A stretch of 64,000 nt of DNA, taken from assembly GCA_018241725.1 (NCBI GenBank), contig JAFEDI010000082.1, positions 1 through 64,000 of the forward strand, read 5' to 3'. The notes under the pieces are model-generated. The model was not told the DNA's origin. It ran no database searches and worked only from the letters and a program-made list of their open reading frames with translations. Below are positions 7,728-17,701 of the stretch, piece after piece. This DNA comes from Pseudomonadota bacterium. Its GTDB lineage: Bacteria > Pseudomonadota > Gammaproteobacteria > Burkholderiales > Rhodocyclaceae. The translations under genes were made by a program, and so were the position numbers. Each line of letters opens with the position of its first letter. Position 1 is the stretch's first letter.

Positions 7728-8717
7728 TCACCCGGGCAGGAACTCCTCGGTATCGATCTCGGTCTGGGTCGCGGCATTGTAGCGTGTGCCGATGACCGTT
7801 CCCTGATTGATCAACGCCTCCAGGCAGGCGATCAATCCGGGATTCAGCGTGACGGACGCGGCGGCGAGATCCTCCTGCAAATGCGCCACCGACGTGGTGC
7901 CGGGGATCGGCACGATGTCCTCGCCCTTGGCCAGCAGCCAGGCCAGCGCGAGCTGGGCCGGCATGCAGCCGGCTTCCTGCGCCAGCGCCGCGTAAGCTTC
8001 GTAGAGGCGCAGGTTGGCAGCGTAGTTGTCGGGAGCGAAGCGCGGCATGGCGCGGCGGATGTCCTTGGCGTCGAAGGCCGCCACGTCCAGCGGGCCGCCG
8101 AGGAAACCGCGGGCCAGCGGGCTGAAGGCCACGAAGGCGACGCCCAGCTCACGGCAGGCGTCGAGCACGGCGATCTCCGGGTTGCGCGTCCACAGGGAAT
8201 ACTCGGTCTGCAGCGCGGCGATCGGATGCACCGCGTGGGCCTTGCGCAGCGTCGCCGCCGACACTTCCGACAGGCCCAGCGCGCGCACCTTGCCGGCTTG
8301 CACCAGCTCGGCCATCGCGCCGACGCTGTCCTCGATGGGCACGTTCTTGTCCCAGCGGTGCAGGTAGAGCAGATCGATCACGTCCGTCTGCAGGCGATCG
8401 AGGCTGGCCTCGACGCTGGCGCGGATGGTCTCCGGGCGGCCGTCGATGACGCGCTTGCCGTCCACGCCATGCATGCCGCACTTGCTGGCCAGCACGAAGC
8501 GCGAGCGATGCGGCGCCAGCACGCGGCCGAGCAGCCGTTCATTGGCGCCGAAGCCGTACAGCGCGGCGGTATCGAAGAAATCGACGCCGGCATCGAGAGC
8601 CTTGAGCAGCACTTCCGCCCCCTGCTCCGGCGCCGGCGGCACGCCGTAGGCGTGGCTGAGGTTCATGCAGCCGAGGCCGATGGGCGACACGGCGAAGGGA
8701 CCGATCTTGCGCTTCAA
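7728..8717 (-). CDS. Aldo/keto reductase
   Basis: 329 residues, an (alpha/beta)8 barrel NADPH-dependent oxidoreductase. The catalytic tetrad fits: Asp and Tyr in DFFDTAALYG, Lys in LASKCG, His in LLYLHRWD. The C-terminal NADPH-binding segment PIPGTTSVAHLQED is present. I place the start at TTG 8717, because CAGGAG lies six bases upstream and the protein then begins at the usual KRKIGPFAVSPIGLGCMN. Longer starts run into the repeat region. It follows pmdC by 151 bases that hold a large palindrome, so it may belong to the operon tail. The substrate is unknown. Confidence 0.85.
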   Translation of the reverse strand: MKRKIGPFAVSPIGLGCMNLSHAYGVPPAPEQGAEVLLKALDAGVDFFDTAALYGFGANERLLGRVLAPHRSRFVLASKCGMHGVDGKRVIDGRPETIRASVEASLDRLQTDVIDLLYLHRWDKNVPIEDSVGAMAELVQAGKVRALGLSEVSAATLRKAHAVHPIAALQTEYSLWTRNPEIAVLDACRELGVAFVAFSPLARGFLGGPLDVAAFDAKDIRRAMPRFAPDNYAANLRLYEAYAALAQEAGCMPAQLALAWLLAKGEDIVPIPGTTSVAHLQEDLAAASVTLNPGLIACLEALINQGTVIGTRYNAATQTEIDTEEFLPG

Positions 8718-8785
8718 TGTGAACTCCTGATGTTTTTCCCGAAGCCCTCGTCCAAGCCCTGAGGCAGGCACAGAAGGCGTAGCGA

Positions 8786-8859
8786 GCGCCCCGAGGTCGC
8801 GACGAGGAACGGAGACGTACATGCGTACGTCGAGTACCGGAGTCGGGGGATCGGGGCGC
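8786..8859. repeat. Large imperfect palindrome between pmdC and the reductase
   Basis: Outer arms GCGCCCCGA (8786-8794) and TCGGGGCGC (8851-8859) frame partly matching inner arms and a perfect centre ACGTAC-ATGC-GTACGT (8815-8830). Weaker pairing continues outward to about 8775-8872, touching the pmdC stop codon. It does not encode anything visible and looks like a structured intergenic repeat unit. Confidence 0.55.
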
Positions 8860-8868
8860 GCAGCAGCC

Positions 8869-9831
8869 TTACGCGCCGGCGTTGAGCTGTTGTTCCAACT
8901 GGTGCAGCACCTTGTAGCAGGGCAGCACGCTGGCCACGCTGGAGTTGGGCTGGCGGCCTTCGCGGATGGCGGCGAAGAACTCGCGGTCCTGCAGCTCGAT
9001 GCCGTTCATCGACACATCGACCTTGGACACGTCGATCTTCTCTTCCTTGCCGTTCACCAGATCGTCGTAGCGGGCGATGTAGGTGGCGGTGTCGCCGATG
9101 TAGCGGAAGAAGGTGCCGAGCGGGCCGTCGTTGTTGAAAGACAGGGACAGCGTGCAGATCGCGCCGTTGGCGGCCTTCAGCTGGATGGACATGTCCATCG
9201 CGATGCCGAGGGTCGGGTGGATCGGGCCCTGGATGGCGTTGGCCTGCACGATGGGGCTGCCGCACTGGTAGGCGAACAGGTCCACCGTGTGGGCGGCGTG
9301 GTGCCACAGCAGGTGGTCGGTCCAGCTGCGCGGCTGGCCGAGGGCATTCATGTTGGTGCGACGGAAGAAGTAGGTCTGCACGTCCATCTGCTGGATGTTG
9401 AACTCGCCGCCCTCGATCTTCTTGTGCACGTACTGGTGGCTGGGGTTGAAGCGACGGGTGTGGCCACACATCGCGACGAGGCCACTCTTCTCGGCCAGCG
9501 CCACGACTTCCTCACCGTCCTTCAGCACGTCGCACAGGGGGATCTCGACCTGCACGTGCTTGCCGGCCTTCAGGCAGGCCAGGGTCTGGGAGGCGTGCAT
9601 CTGGGTCGGGGTGCACAGGATCACCGCGTCCACTTCGGGCAGCGCCAGGGCTTCGTCCAGCTCAGTGGTGACGTGGGGGATGCCGTACTTGTCGGCGACC
9701 GCCTTGGTGGCTTCCAGGTCGCGGCTGATCAGGGAGACGACTTCCACGCCGTCGATGTTCTTGATGCCGTCCAGGTGCTTGATGCCGAAGGCGCCGGCGC
9801 CGGCCAGCGCGACCTTGATCGTCTTGCTCAT
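8869..9831 (-). CDS. pmdC: 4-carboxy-2-hydroxymuconate-6-semialdehyde dehydrogenase
   Basis: 320 residues of the GFO/IDH/MocA oxidoreductase family. The N-terminal Rossmann motif is VALAGAGAFGIKHLDGI, followed by DAVILCTPTQMHASQT, and a C-terminal alpha/beta domain. The LigC/PmdC enzyme oxidises the cyclic hemiacetal of the protocatechuate ring-cleavage product to 2-pyrone-4,6-dicarboxylate with NADP+. The assignment rests on position: it begins with no gap after pmdB and ends the pmdUKEFDABC series. Cytoplasmic. Confidence 0.93.
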   Translation of the reverse strand: MSKTIKVALAGAGAFGIKHLDGIKNIDGVEVVSLISRDLEATKAVADKYGIPHVTTELDEALALPEVDAVILCTPTQMHASQTLACLKAGKHVQVEIPLCDVLKDGEEVVALAEKSGLVAMCGHTRRFNPSHQYVHKKIEGGEFNIQQMDVQTYFFRRTNMNALGQPRSWTDHLLWHHAAHTVDLFAYQCGSPIVQANAIQGPIHPTLGIAMDMSIQLKAANGAICTLSLSFNNDGPLGTFFRYIGDTATYIARYDDLVNGKEEKIDVSKVDVSMNGIELQDREFFAAIREGRQPNSSVASVLPCYKVLHQLEQQLNAGA

Positions 9832-11129
<1,298 letters not shown>

Positions 11130-11149
11130 CGTGGTGTCTCCTGCCGTCC

Positions 11150-11175
11150 CCGCGGGCCCTGCATGGGGCCCGCGG
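11150..11175 (-). promoter_or_regulatory. Stable intercistronic hairpin pmdD-pmdA
   Basis: CCGCGGGCCC and GGGCCCGCGG form a perfect 10-bp GC stem around TGCATG. On the minus strand it lies between the pmdD stop and the pmdA ribosome site and has no T-run. It is placed to act as an mRNA processing or stability element that separates pmdABC from the upstream part. Confidence 0.5.
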
Positions 11176-11183
11176 TGGAACAG

Positions 11184-12101
11184 TCATTGTGCTTCTTCGG
11201 GCCAGTAGAGTCGCTTGGGGTTATCCACCAGCAGCTTCTGCTGCAGTTCGGCCGTCGGGGCGATGTGGGGGATGAAATCCACCAGCAGGCCGTCGTCGGG
11301 CATGTGGTCCTTGAGGTTGGGGTGCGGCCAGTCGGTGCCCCACAGCACGCGGTCGGGGAACGCCTCGACGACGCGGCGGGCAAACGGCACCACATCCTTG
11401 TAGGCGCTCTGTTCGCCGTCCAGCGCCTTGGGGCCGGTGACGGACAGGCGCTCGGGGCAGCTGACCTTGGACCACACGTTCTTGTGCTCGCGCATGAACT
11501 TGAGGAACAGCTCGAACTCCGGGCCGTCGATGGGCTTGGTGACGTCCGGACGACCCATGTGGTCGACGACCACGGTGGTCGGCAGCGCGGTGAAGAAGTC
11601 CCACAGCTCAGGCAGGTCCACCGCCTCGAAGTAGATCACCACATGCCAGCCCAGCGGGGCGATGCGGGCGACGATCTCCAGCAGCTCGTCCTTCGGCGTG
11701 AAGTCCACCAGCCGCTTGACGAAGTTGAAGCGCACGCCGCGCACGCCGGCGGCGTGGAGGTCGTTCAGCTCCTGGTCGGTGATGCTGCGCTTCACGGTGG
11801 CGACCCCGCGGGCCTTGCCGTCGGAGTGCACCAGCGCGTCCACCAGCGCCCGGTTGTCGGCACCGTGGCAGGTAGCCTGCACGATGACGTTGCGCTCGAA
11901 GCCGAGGTGGTCGCGCAGCGCGAAGAGCTGCGCCTTGGACGCGTCGCAGGGGGTGTACTTGCGCTCGGGGGCGTAGGGAAACTCGGCCCCCGGCCCGAAC
12001 ACGTGGCAGTGGGCATCGACGCTGCCGGCCGGCAGCTGGAAGCGGGGCTTGGACGGACCGGCGTACCAGTCGAGCCAGCCGGGAGTCTTGGTGAATTCCA
12101 T
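11184..12101 (-). CDS. pmdD: 2-pyrone-4,6-dicarboxylate hydrolase
   Basis: 305 residues of the amidohydrolase superfamily (LigI type). The barrel-strand-1 motif reads SVDAHCHVFGPG, with the His-x-His pair, the barrel end reads LWGTDWPHPN with the catalytic aspartate, and HMGRPD follows the strand-6 region. LigI enzymes hydrolyse the lactone 2-pyrone-4,6-dicarboxylate reversibly to 4-oxalomesaconate without needing a metal. Thirteen bases after pmdF, so translated from the same message. Confidence 0.95.
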   Translation of the reverse strand: MEFTKTPGWLDWYAGPSKPRFQLPAGSVDAHCHVFGPGAEFPYAPERKYTPCDASKAQLFALRDHLGFERNVIVQATCHGADNRALVDALVHSDGKARGVATVKRSITDQELNDLHAAGVRGVRFNFVKRLVDFTPKDELLEIVARIAPLGWHVVIYFEAVDLPELWDFFTALPTTVVVDHMGRPDVTKPIDGPEFELFLKFMREHKNVWSKVSCPERLSVTGPKALDGEQSAYKDVVPFARRVVEAFPDRVLWGTDWPHPNLKDHMPDDGLLVDFIPHIAPTAELQQKLLVDNPKRLYWPEEAQ

Positions 12102-12114
12102 TTCTTCGTCTGCC

Positions 12115-12810
12115 TTAGTCGATGTACTTCAGGCCCGCTTTCGCAAGCGGCTCACGCAGGGAATACATGTCGAGGCCCAGCTCGCCGGCGGCGAAGCGGG
12201 CGCGCTTGGCAGTCTCGTTGTTCTCACGGGCTTCGGCTGCGTCGGCCACCTGCTGGGCGATCGCGGCGGGCACCACCACCACGCCGTCGTCGTCGGCGAT
12301 CACCACGTCCCCCGGATTGACCACCGCGCCGGCGCACACCACCGGCACATTCACCGAACCGAGGGTGGCGCGGGTGCAGCCCTTGGCGTGGATGGCGCGG
12401 CTGAAGACCGGGAAGTTCATCTCGGTGAGGTCCTTCACGTCGCGCACACCGCCGTCGATGATCAGCCCCTTGGCCCCCTGGGCCTTGTAGGAGGTGGCCA
12501 GCAGGTCGCCGAAGAAGCCGTCGGTGCTGTCGGCGGTGCAGCCGGCGACGACCACATCACCCGGCTTGATCTGCTCTGCAGCCACGTGGAGCATCCAGTT
12601 GTCGCCCGGCTGCAGCAGCACGGTGACGGCGGTGCCGCACAGGCGGGCGCCGGCGAAGATCGGACGGATGGTCGGCTTCATCAGGCCGACGCGGCCCATC
12701 GCTTCGTGGATGGTGGCGACGCCGTAGCGGGACAGTTTCTCGACGGCGGCGGGGTCGGCGCGGTCGATGTTGCGCTTGACGATACCGAGGGTGTTCATGG
12801 GAAGGGTCAT
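12115..12810 (-). CDS. pmdF: 4-carboxy-4-hydroxy-2-oxoadipate aldolase
   Basis: 231 residues of the RraA-like class II HMG/CHA aldolase family. The key Arg-Asp of the active site is in LIIDGGVRDVKDL, and the pyruvate-binding loop fits GCTADSTDGFFGDLLA. It splits 4-carboxy-4-hydroxy-2-oxoadipate into pyruvate and oxaloacetate with a divalent metal, the last step of the pathway. ATG 12810 has AAGGAA upstream at good spacing. It also decarboxylates oxaloacetate in known relatives. Confidence 0.94.
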   Translation of the reverse strand: MTLPMNTLGIVKRNIDRADPAAVEKLSRYGVATIHEAMGRVGLMKPTIRPIFAGARLCGTAVTVLLQPGDNWMLHVAAEQIKPGDVVVAGCTADSTDGFFGDLLATSYKAQGAKGLIIDGGVRDVKDLTEMNFPVFSRAIHAKGCTRATLGSVNVPVVCAGAVVNPGDVVIADDDGVVVVPAAIAQQVADAAEARENNETAKRARFAAGELGLDMYSLREPLAKAGLKYID

Positions 12811-12855
12811 GGTGGTTTCCTTTTTATCTTGTCTCTCGTGTCGGGTCGGGGGTGC

Positions 12856-13884
12856 TTACAAGCCCTTGGCCTTCAACGCGGTGTCGAGGTGCGGATAGAC
12901 GCGGCGGGCATTGCCCTCGTAGACCTTGTAGCGGTCCTCGGCGGACAGGTTCAGGGTGCCCTCGATGTAGCGCTTGGTATCGTCGTAGTAGTGGCCGGTC
13001 TCCGGATCGATGCCGCGCACGGCGCCAATCATCTCGGAGGCGAACAGGATGTTGTCCACCGGGATCACCTTGGTCAGCAGGTCGATGCCCGGCTGGTGAT
13101 AGACGCAGGTGTCGAAGAAGATGTTGTTGAGCAGGTGGTCCTTCAGCAGCGGCTTCTTCAGCTCCTGAGCCAGGCCACGGAAACGGCCCCAGTGGTAGGG
13201 CACCGCGCCGCCGCCGTGGGGGATCACGAACTTCAGGGTCGGGAAGTCCTTGAACAGGTCGGAGGTCAGGCACTGCATGAAGGCCGTGGTGTCGGCGTTC
13301 AGGTAGTGGGCGCCGGTGGTGTGGAAGGCGCAGTTGCAGCTGGTGGACACGTGGACCATCGCCGGGATGTCGTACTCGACCATCTTTTCGTAGATCGGGT
13401 ACCAGTGGCGGTCATGCAGCGGGGGGCTGGTCCAGTGGCCGCCGGACGGGTCCGGGTTGAGGTTGATGCCGACGTTGCCGTACTGCTCGACGCACTTCAC
13501 CAGCTCGGGGATGCAGGTGGCCGGATCGACGCCGGGGCTCTGCGGCAGCATGGCAGCGCCGATGAAGTTGTCGGGGAAGAGCTGGCTGACGCGGTAGCAC
13601 AGCTCGTTGCAGATGGCCGCCCAGGTGGAGCTGATGTTGAAGTCGCCGATGTGGTGAGCCATGAAGCTGGCGCGCGGCGAGAAGATCGTCAGGTCGGAAC
13701 CGCGCTCCTTCATCAGGCGCAGCTGGTTGGTCTCGATGGTCTCGCGCAGTTCGTCGTCGCTGATCTTCAGCTCGGAGACCTTGGGCATGGCGGACGGATC
13801 CTTGATGCCGGCGATCTGGCGGTTGCGCCACTCTTCGAGAGCCTTCGGGGCGGTGGTGTAGTGACCGTGGATGTCGATGATCAT
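12856..13884 (-). CDS. pmdE: 4-oxalomesaconate hydratase (LigJ type)
   Basis: 342 residues of the amidohydrolase (ACMSD-like) superfamily. The metal-binding start is IIDIHGHYTT, with later histidines in AMVHVSTSC and FVIPHGGGAVPYHWGR. LigJ/PmdE adds water to the 4-oxalomesaconate tautomer to give 4-carboxy-4-hydroxy-2-oxoadipate. I set the start at ATG 13884, since the protein then begins with the family's usual MIIDIHGH and AAGGAA lies upstream. The 121-base gap before it contains a copy of the 23-bp element also found before pmdU, suggesting an internal promoter. Confidence 0.93.
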   Translation of the reverse strand: MIIDIHGHYTTAPKALEEWRNRQIAGIKDPSAMPKVSELKISDDELRETIETNQLRLMKERGSDLTIFSPRASFMAHHIGDFNISSTWAAICNELCYRVSQLFPDNFIGAAMLPQSPGVDPATCIPELVKCVEQYGNVGINLNPDPSGGHWTSPPLHDRHWYPIYEKMVEYDIPAMVHVSTSCNCAFHTTGAHYLNADTTAFMQCLTSDLFKDFPTLKFVIPHGGGAVPYHWGRFRGLAQELKKPLLKDHLLNNIFFDTCVYHQPGIDLLTKVIPVDNILFASEMIGAVRGIDPETGHYYDDTKRYIEGTLNLSAEDRYKVYEGNARRVYPHLDTALKAKGL

Positions 13885-13951
13885 GGTGTGTTCCTTGTGG
13901 GTTCTTGCTTGTATGGCTGCATTGTTCCAAGGCTGTAGACCGCGCATAAGT

Positions 13952-13974
13952 GGTCTAACGCTCTACCAGCTATA
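13952..13974. promoter_or_regulatory. Candidate regulator site before pmdE
   Basis: GGTCTAACGCTCTACCAGCTATA matches 20 of 23 bases of the element at 16698-16720 in the same orientation. Just beyond it GCTATATC is repeated with a 13-base period (13969 and 13982). Both copies face genes of one pathway, so they probably bind the LysR protein encoded at 16774. Confidence 0.6.
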
Positions 13975-14005
13975 TCGCTTTGCTATATCTTTTTCGCGGG
14001 AAAGC

Positions 14006-15370
14006 TCAGTGGCCTGGTGCATCGGCCAGCCTGGGCTTGGCGCCGTTCGCCTCCGGATGCACGAACTCCTTGACCAGCAGGGCCGCACCGGCGATCAGGC
14101 CGGGCACCGCGACCACCGCGAAGATGCTGCCGAAATCCAGGTGCCGCGCGCTCAGCTCGGCCACCAGGAAGGAACCGGCAATGCCGCCGAAGCGCCCGAT
14201 GCCGAGCATCCAGGCCACGCCGGTGGCACGGCCGCGGGTCGGGTAGAAGGCCGCCGCGAGGGCCGGCATCGACGACTGGGCGGTGTTCATGATGGCGCCG
14301 GCGCCGAACACCACCGCCACCAGCAGGCCGATGCTGCCGGCCGCGTGGCCGATCGCGTAGATCGCTGCGGCGGTCAGGAAGTAGCCCACCGCAATGACCC
14401 GGTTGGCGTTGAAGCGGTCCATCAGCCAGCCGAACAGAATCGCACCGACGCCGCCGAGGGGAAACAGCGCGGAGATGAGCGTCGCCGTCTTGGGATCGAG
14501 GCCACCGTCCTTGAACAGCACCGGCATCCAGTTGATCAGCGCATAGAAGATCACCAGCCCCATGAAGTAGGCGACCCACAGGGCCACCGAGCCGACCACG
14601 TAGCTGCGCGACAGCACCACGCCGATGCCGCTGCCTTCGGTCGGGGCATGATGGGCCCTCTCGGTCATCACGAAGGTGGCGGCCCGGTCGGCGGTGCTGG
14701 AGATGCGGCGCAGCACGCCACGGATGTGCTCGACGGAGAAGCCCTTGGCCACCATGTAGCGCACCGACTCCGGCAGGAAAAGCAACAGCAGGAGCACCAG
14801 CACCAGCGGCGCCAGACCGCCGAGGCCCAGCACGCTGCGCCAGCCCCACTGGGGAATCATCCACGCAGCGAGGAAGCCGCCGAGGGAGGCGCCCAGCGGA
14901 AAGCCGCAGAACATCGCGTTGGTGAGGGTCGCCCGTCGCGCGTCGGGGCAATACTCGCTCATCAGCGTCACCGCGTTGGGCATCGCCGCGCCGAGGCCGA
15001 GGCCGGTGACGAAACGCAGCACCGACAACTCGGTGAGGCCACCGGCGAAGGACGAGGCCAGGCAGGCCACGCCGAAGATCAGCACCGACACCACCAGCAG
15101 GCGCTTGCGGCCGAAGCGGTCGGCCAGCGGCCCGGCGGAAATGGCTCCCGCCGCCAGCCCAAACAATGCGGCGCTGAGCACCGGCGCCAGCGCCGGCTTG
15201 GTCACGCCCCACTCCTGGATCAGCGAAGGGGCGATGTAGCCGATGGCGGCGGTATCGAAACCGTCCAGCAGCACGATGCAGAAACACAGGCCGAAGACCA
15301 GCCACTGGAAACCGGAAAACGGGTGCTCGTTGAGGAACGTCTGCACATTGACGTTCTGGGTCTGGCTCAT
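14006..15370 (-). CDS. pmdK: MFS aromatic-acid/H+ symporter
   Basis: 454 residues, twelve predicted membrane helices, of the AAHS family (PcaK/PmdK/GalT). The conserved first-helix aspartate motif is LDGFDTAAIGYIAPSL, and the loop-2 motif GPLADRFGRKRLLV is the MFS A-motif. It would bring protocatechuate, gallate or 4-hydroxybenzoate into the cell with protons. Located between pmdU and pmdE as in the Comamonas operon. The exact substrate cannot be read from sequence. Confidence 0.9.
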   Translation of the reverse strand: MSQTQNVNVQTFLNEHPFSGFQWLVFGLCFCIVLLDGFDTAAIGYIAPSLIQEWGVTKPALAPVLSAALFGLAAGAISAGPLADRFGRKRLLVVSVLIFGVACLASSFAGGLTELSVLRFVTGLGLGAAMPNAVTLMSEYCPDARRATLTNAMFCGFPLGASLGGFLAAWMIPQWGWRSVLGLGGLAPLVLVLLLLLFLPESVRYMVAKGFSVEHIRGVLRRISSTADRAATFVMTERAHHAPTEGSGIGVVLSRSYVVGSVALWVAYFMGLVIFYALINWMPVLFKDGGLDPKTATLISALFPLGGVGAILFGWLMDRFNANRVIAVGYFLTAAAIYAIGHAAGSIGLLVAVVFGAGAIMNTAQSSMPALAAAFYPTRGRATGVAWMLGIGRFGGIAGSFLVAELSARHLDFGSIFAVVAVPGLIAGAALLVKEFVHPEANGAKPRLADAPGH

Positions 15371-15513
15371 TTCGACTTCTCCTCCAGGTGCCGCCGGTGG
15401 CGGCTATTTTGGTTTGCTGAGACTCTTGTGTTTTCTTGTACGGCCAGGCCTTCTTGCAGACGATGGCCTTGCAGGGGCGGACTCATCCCCCGCGGCCCCT
15501 TGGCGAAGCGCGC

Positions 15514-15537
15514 GGGCGGATGAATTCGCCCCTACGG
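15514..15537. repeat. REP-like palindrome, copy 3
   Basis: GGGCGGATGAATTCGCCCCTACGG, core with one arm mismatch, in the 197-base gap between pmdU and pmdK. A degenerate inverted partner GGGGCGGACTCATCCCCC begins at 15475, so this is a pair. Nothing else is visible in the gap. Confidence 0.6.
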
Positions 15538-15567
15538 ATTTGCCCCGACGGATCGGGAAGAGCCGGC

Positions 15568-16659
15568 TCAGCCCTGCCGGCCGTCCCACACGGTGGCGGG
15601 CACCATCACCTCGCCGCGCATGATCAGGCGCGCGGTGCGCAGCAGCGCGGCGCGGGTGACGTTCTGCGGGTTGGCCGGATCGAGCTCCAGCTCCACCGAG
15701 AACTCGCCGGTCGGGTGCTCCACCGACACCGCCTTGACGTTGCCGTCCGGCACCTTGGCGATGCCCTCCGTGACCGAACCTTCCAGCACGCAGGCGGTGG
15801 CCACGGTGACCGCCGCCAGCACGCCGATGGCGTCGTGGCAGACGTGGGGGATGAAGCTGCGGGTGGTCAGGCTGCCGCCGTCGCGGGCCGGCGCCACCAG
15901 GGTCATCTTGGGATAGTTCTTGCTGCTCACGTCGCCGAGGCCCATCGCGTGGCCGCAGGCGATGCGCAGGCGCTCGATGCGGTCCTTCAGCTCGGTGTCG
16001 GCGTTCATCTCGGCGACGCTCTCATAGCCGGTACGGCCCACGTCGGCGGCGCGGAAGATCACCAGCGGCATACCGTTGTCGATGCAGGTCACCTCGATGC
16101 CATCGATCACGTCCTTCACCTGGCCGGTGGGCAGCAGGCCGGAACACACCGAGCCGGCGGTATCCAGGAAGTTGATGGTGATCGGCGCCGAGCTGCCCGG
16201 CGCACCGTCGATGCGTGCGTCGCCGGCGTATTCCACCTGGCCGCCCGGCGTCTGCACGGTGATGTCGCACTGCATGTCGGTGTTGAGGGTCAGCACGCGG
16301 AAGGTGCTGGTTTCGCCCCGGGCCTGCAGCATGCCGGCCTCCAGCGCGAAGGGCACCACGGCGGCGAGCATGTTGCCGCAGTTGGGGGTGGTGTCCACGG
16401 TGTCCTTGTCGGGCTGGAGCTGGGCGAACAGGAAGTCCAGATCGACCCCCGGCACCGTACTCTTCGAGACGATTCCCACCTTGCTGGTCAGCGGATGGGC
16501 GCCGCCGAGGCCGTCGATCTGGCGGCGGTCGGGGGAACCCATCACCGCGAGCAGCACCCGGTCGCGGGTGGCGATGTCGGCGGGAAGGTCCGCAGCGTTG
16601 AAGAACGGCCCCTTGGAGGTGCCGCCACGCATGAAACAGGTTTTGATTGGCGTTTGCAT
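15568..16659 (-). CDS. pmdU: 4-oxalomesaconate tautomerase, PrpF family
   Basis: 363 residues with the PrpF/diaminopimelate-epimerase-like double fold. The N-terminus is IKTCFMRGGTSKGPFF, and two catalytic-type cysteine contexts are visible, TTPNCGNMLAAV and GIEVTCIDNG. GalD and LigU, close relatives, interconvert 4-oxalomesaconate isomers so that the hydratase can act. Start chosen at ATG 16659 because it gives the standard family N-terminus; the longer reading frame upstream runs into the divergent lysR gene. First gene of the operon. Confidence 0.9.
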   Translation of the reverse strand: MQTPIKTCFMRGGTSKGPFFNAADLPADIATRDRVLLAVMGSPDRRQIDGLGGAHPLTSKVGIVSKSTVPGVDLDFLFAQLQPDKDTVDTTPNCGNMLAAVVPFALEAGMLQARGETSTFRVLTLNTDMQCDITVQTPGGQVEYAGDARIDGAPGSSAPITINFLDTAGSVCSGLLPTGQVKDVIDGIEVTCIDNGMPLVIFRAADVGRTGYESVAEMNADTELKDRIERLRIACGHAMGLGDVSSKNYPKMTLVAPARDGGSLTTRSFIPHVCHDAIGVLAAVTVATACVLEGSVTEGIAKVPDGNVKAVSVEHPTGEFSVELELDPANPQNVTRAALLRTARLIMRGEVMVPATVWDGRQG

Positions 16660-16697
16660 GCGGCGCATTCTTCGCCTGCGCTTGCCCCTGCAATAGC

Positions 16698-16720
16698 GGT
16701 CTGATGCTCTAGCAGCTATA
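16698..16720. promoter_or_regulatory. Candidate regulator site between pmdU and lysR
   Basis: GGTCTGATGCTCTAGCAGCTATA lies in the 114-base divergent gap. It shares 20 of 23 bases with the element before pmdE. ATAGC (16693) and GCTAT (16715) add an outer inverted repeat. Binding by the adjacent LysR protein is inferred. Confidence 0.6.
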
Positions 16721-16773
16721 ACAGTTCGTGATACCTTCCCGGTACTTCCGCCGCGTCCCGAAAGCCTGCGTCC

Positions 16774-17664
16774 ATGGACCTGAAACAGCTGGAATACTTC
16801 GTGCGGGTTGCCGAACTCGGCAGCTTCACGCGCGCCTCCATCGTGCTCGACATCGCCCAGCCGGCCCTCAGCCGGCAGATCCGCCTGCTGGAGGTGGAGC
16901 TGCGCCAGAACATGCTGGTGCGCAACGGCCGTGGCGTGACGCTGACCGAGGCCGGCAAGGTCCTGCTCGAACACGCCCGCGGCATCCTCCACCAGGTGGA
17001 ACGGGCGCGGGAAGAACTTGGCCGGGTGCGCGGCGCCCTCACCGGCCGCGTCGCCGTGGGCCTGCCGCCGAGTCTGGCCCGCGTGCTGACGGTGCCGCTG
17101 ACCCGAGCGTTCCGCGAACGCCTGCCGGAAGCCTCACTATGCATCCGCGAGGGCCTGTCGGTGACGATGCAGGAATCCCTGATCTCCGGCCGCCTCGACG
17201 TCGCCCTCGTTTACAGCACGATGCCGTCCCCCGACATCGAGACACGCCCGCTGCTCGATGAGGAGCTGTTCCTGATCCGCCCCAACAAGGGCCAGCCGCC
17301 GCGCCCGGTAACGCTGGAAGAAGTGGCCCAGATGCCGCTGATCATCCCCAGCCGGCCCAACGCCATCCGCATGCTCATCGAAGCCGCGCTGGCCGACGCC
17401 GGGCTGCGCCCCAACATCGCCATCGAAATCGACGGCGTCAGCGCCCTCCTCGACCTGGTGGCCGACGACGCCGGCGTGGCGATCCTGTCCAAGACCGCGC
17501 TGCAGACCTCCGGCAAGGCCGACCAGCTCGTCCCCCACCCAATCACCCCGCTGCTGCACAGCCGCCTGTCCCTGGCCGTCAGCGCCCTGCGCCCGGCCAC
17601 GCTGACCCAGCAGGCGATGGTCGACCTGATCCGCGAGACGGTGAACAAGACGATGGCCGCCTGA
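16774..17664 (+). CDS. LysR-family regulator of the pmd operon (PmdR-like)
   Basis: 296 residues. N-terminal HTH (LEYFVRVAELGSFTRASIVLDIAQPALSRQ region) and a LysR substrate-binding domain from about residue 90. Divergent from pmdU. In Comamonas the pmd operon is controlled by the LysR protein PmdR, which responds to 2-pyrone-4,6-dicarboxylate. Position supports the same job here, but I cannot show orthology from sequence alone. By HTH and effector-domain wording it also resembles Nac/Cbl-like regulators. Confidence 0.8.
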   Translation: MDLKQLEYFVRVAELGSFTRASIVLDIAQPALSRQIRLLEVELRQNMLVRNGRGVTLTEAGKVLLEHARGILHQVERAREELGRVRGALTGRVAVGLPPSLARVLTVPLTRAFRERLPEASLCIREGLSVTMQESLISGRLDVALVYSTMPSPDIETRPLLDEELFLIRPNKGQPPRPVTLEEVAQMPLIIPSRPNAIRMLIEAALADAGLRPNIAIEIDGVSALLDLVADDAGVAILSKTALQTSGKADQLVPHPITPLLHSRLSLAVSALRPATLTQQAMVDLIRETVNKTMAA

Positions 17665-17701
17665 CGCATCCCCGGTCACGCCGGTCGGCGACCTGCCATT
17701 T

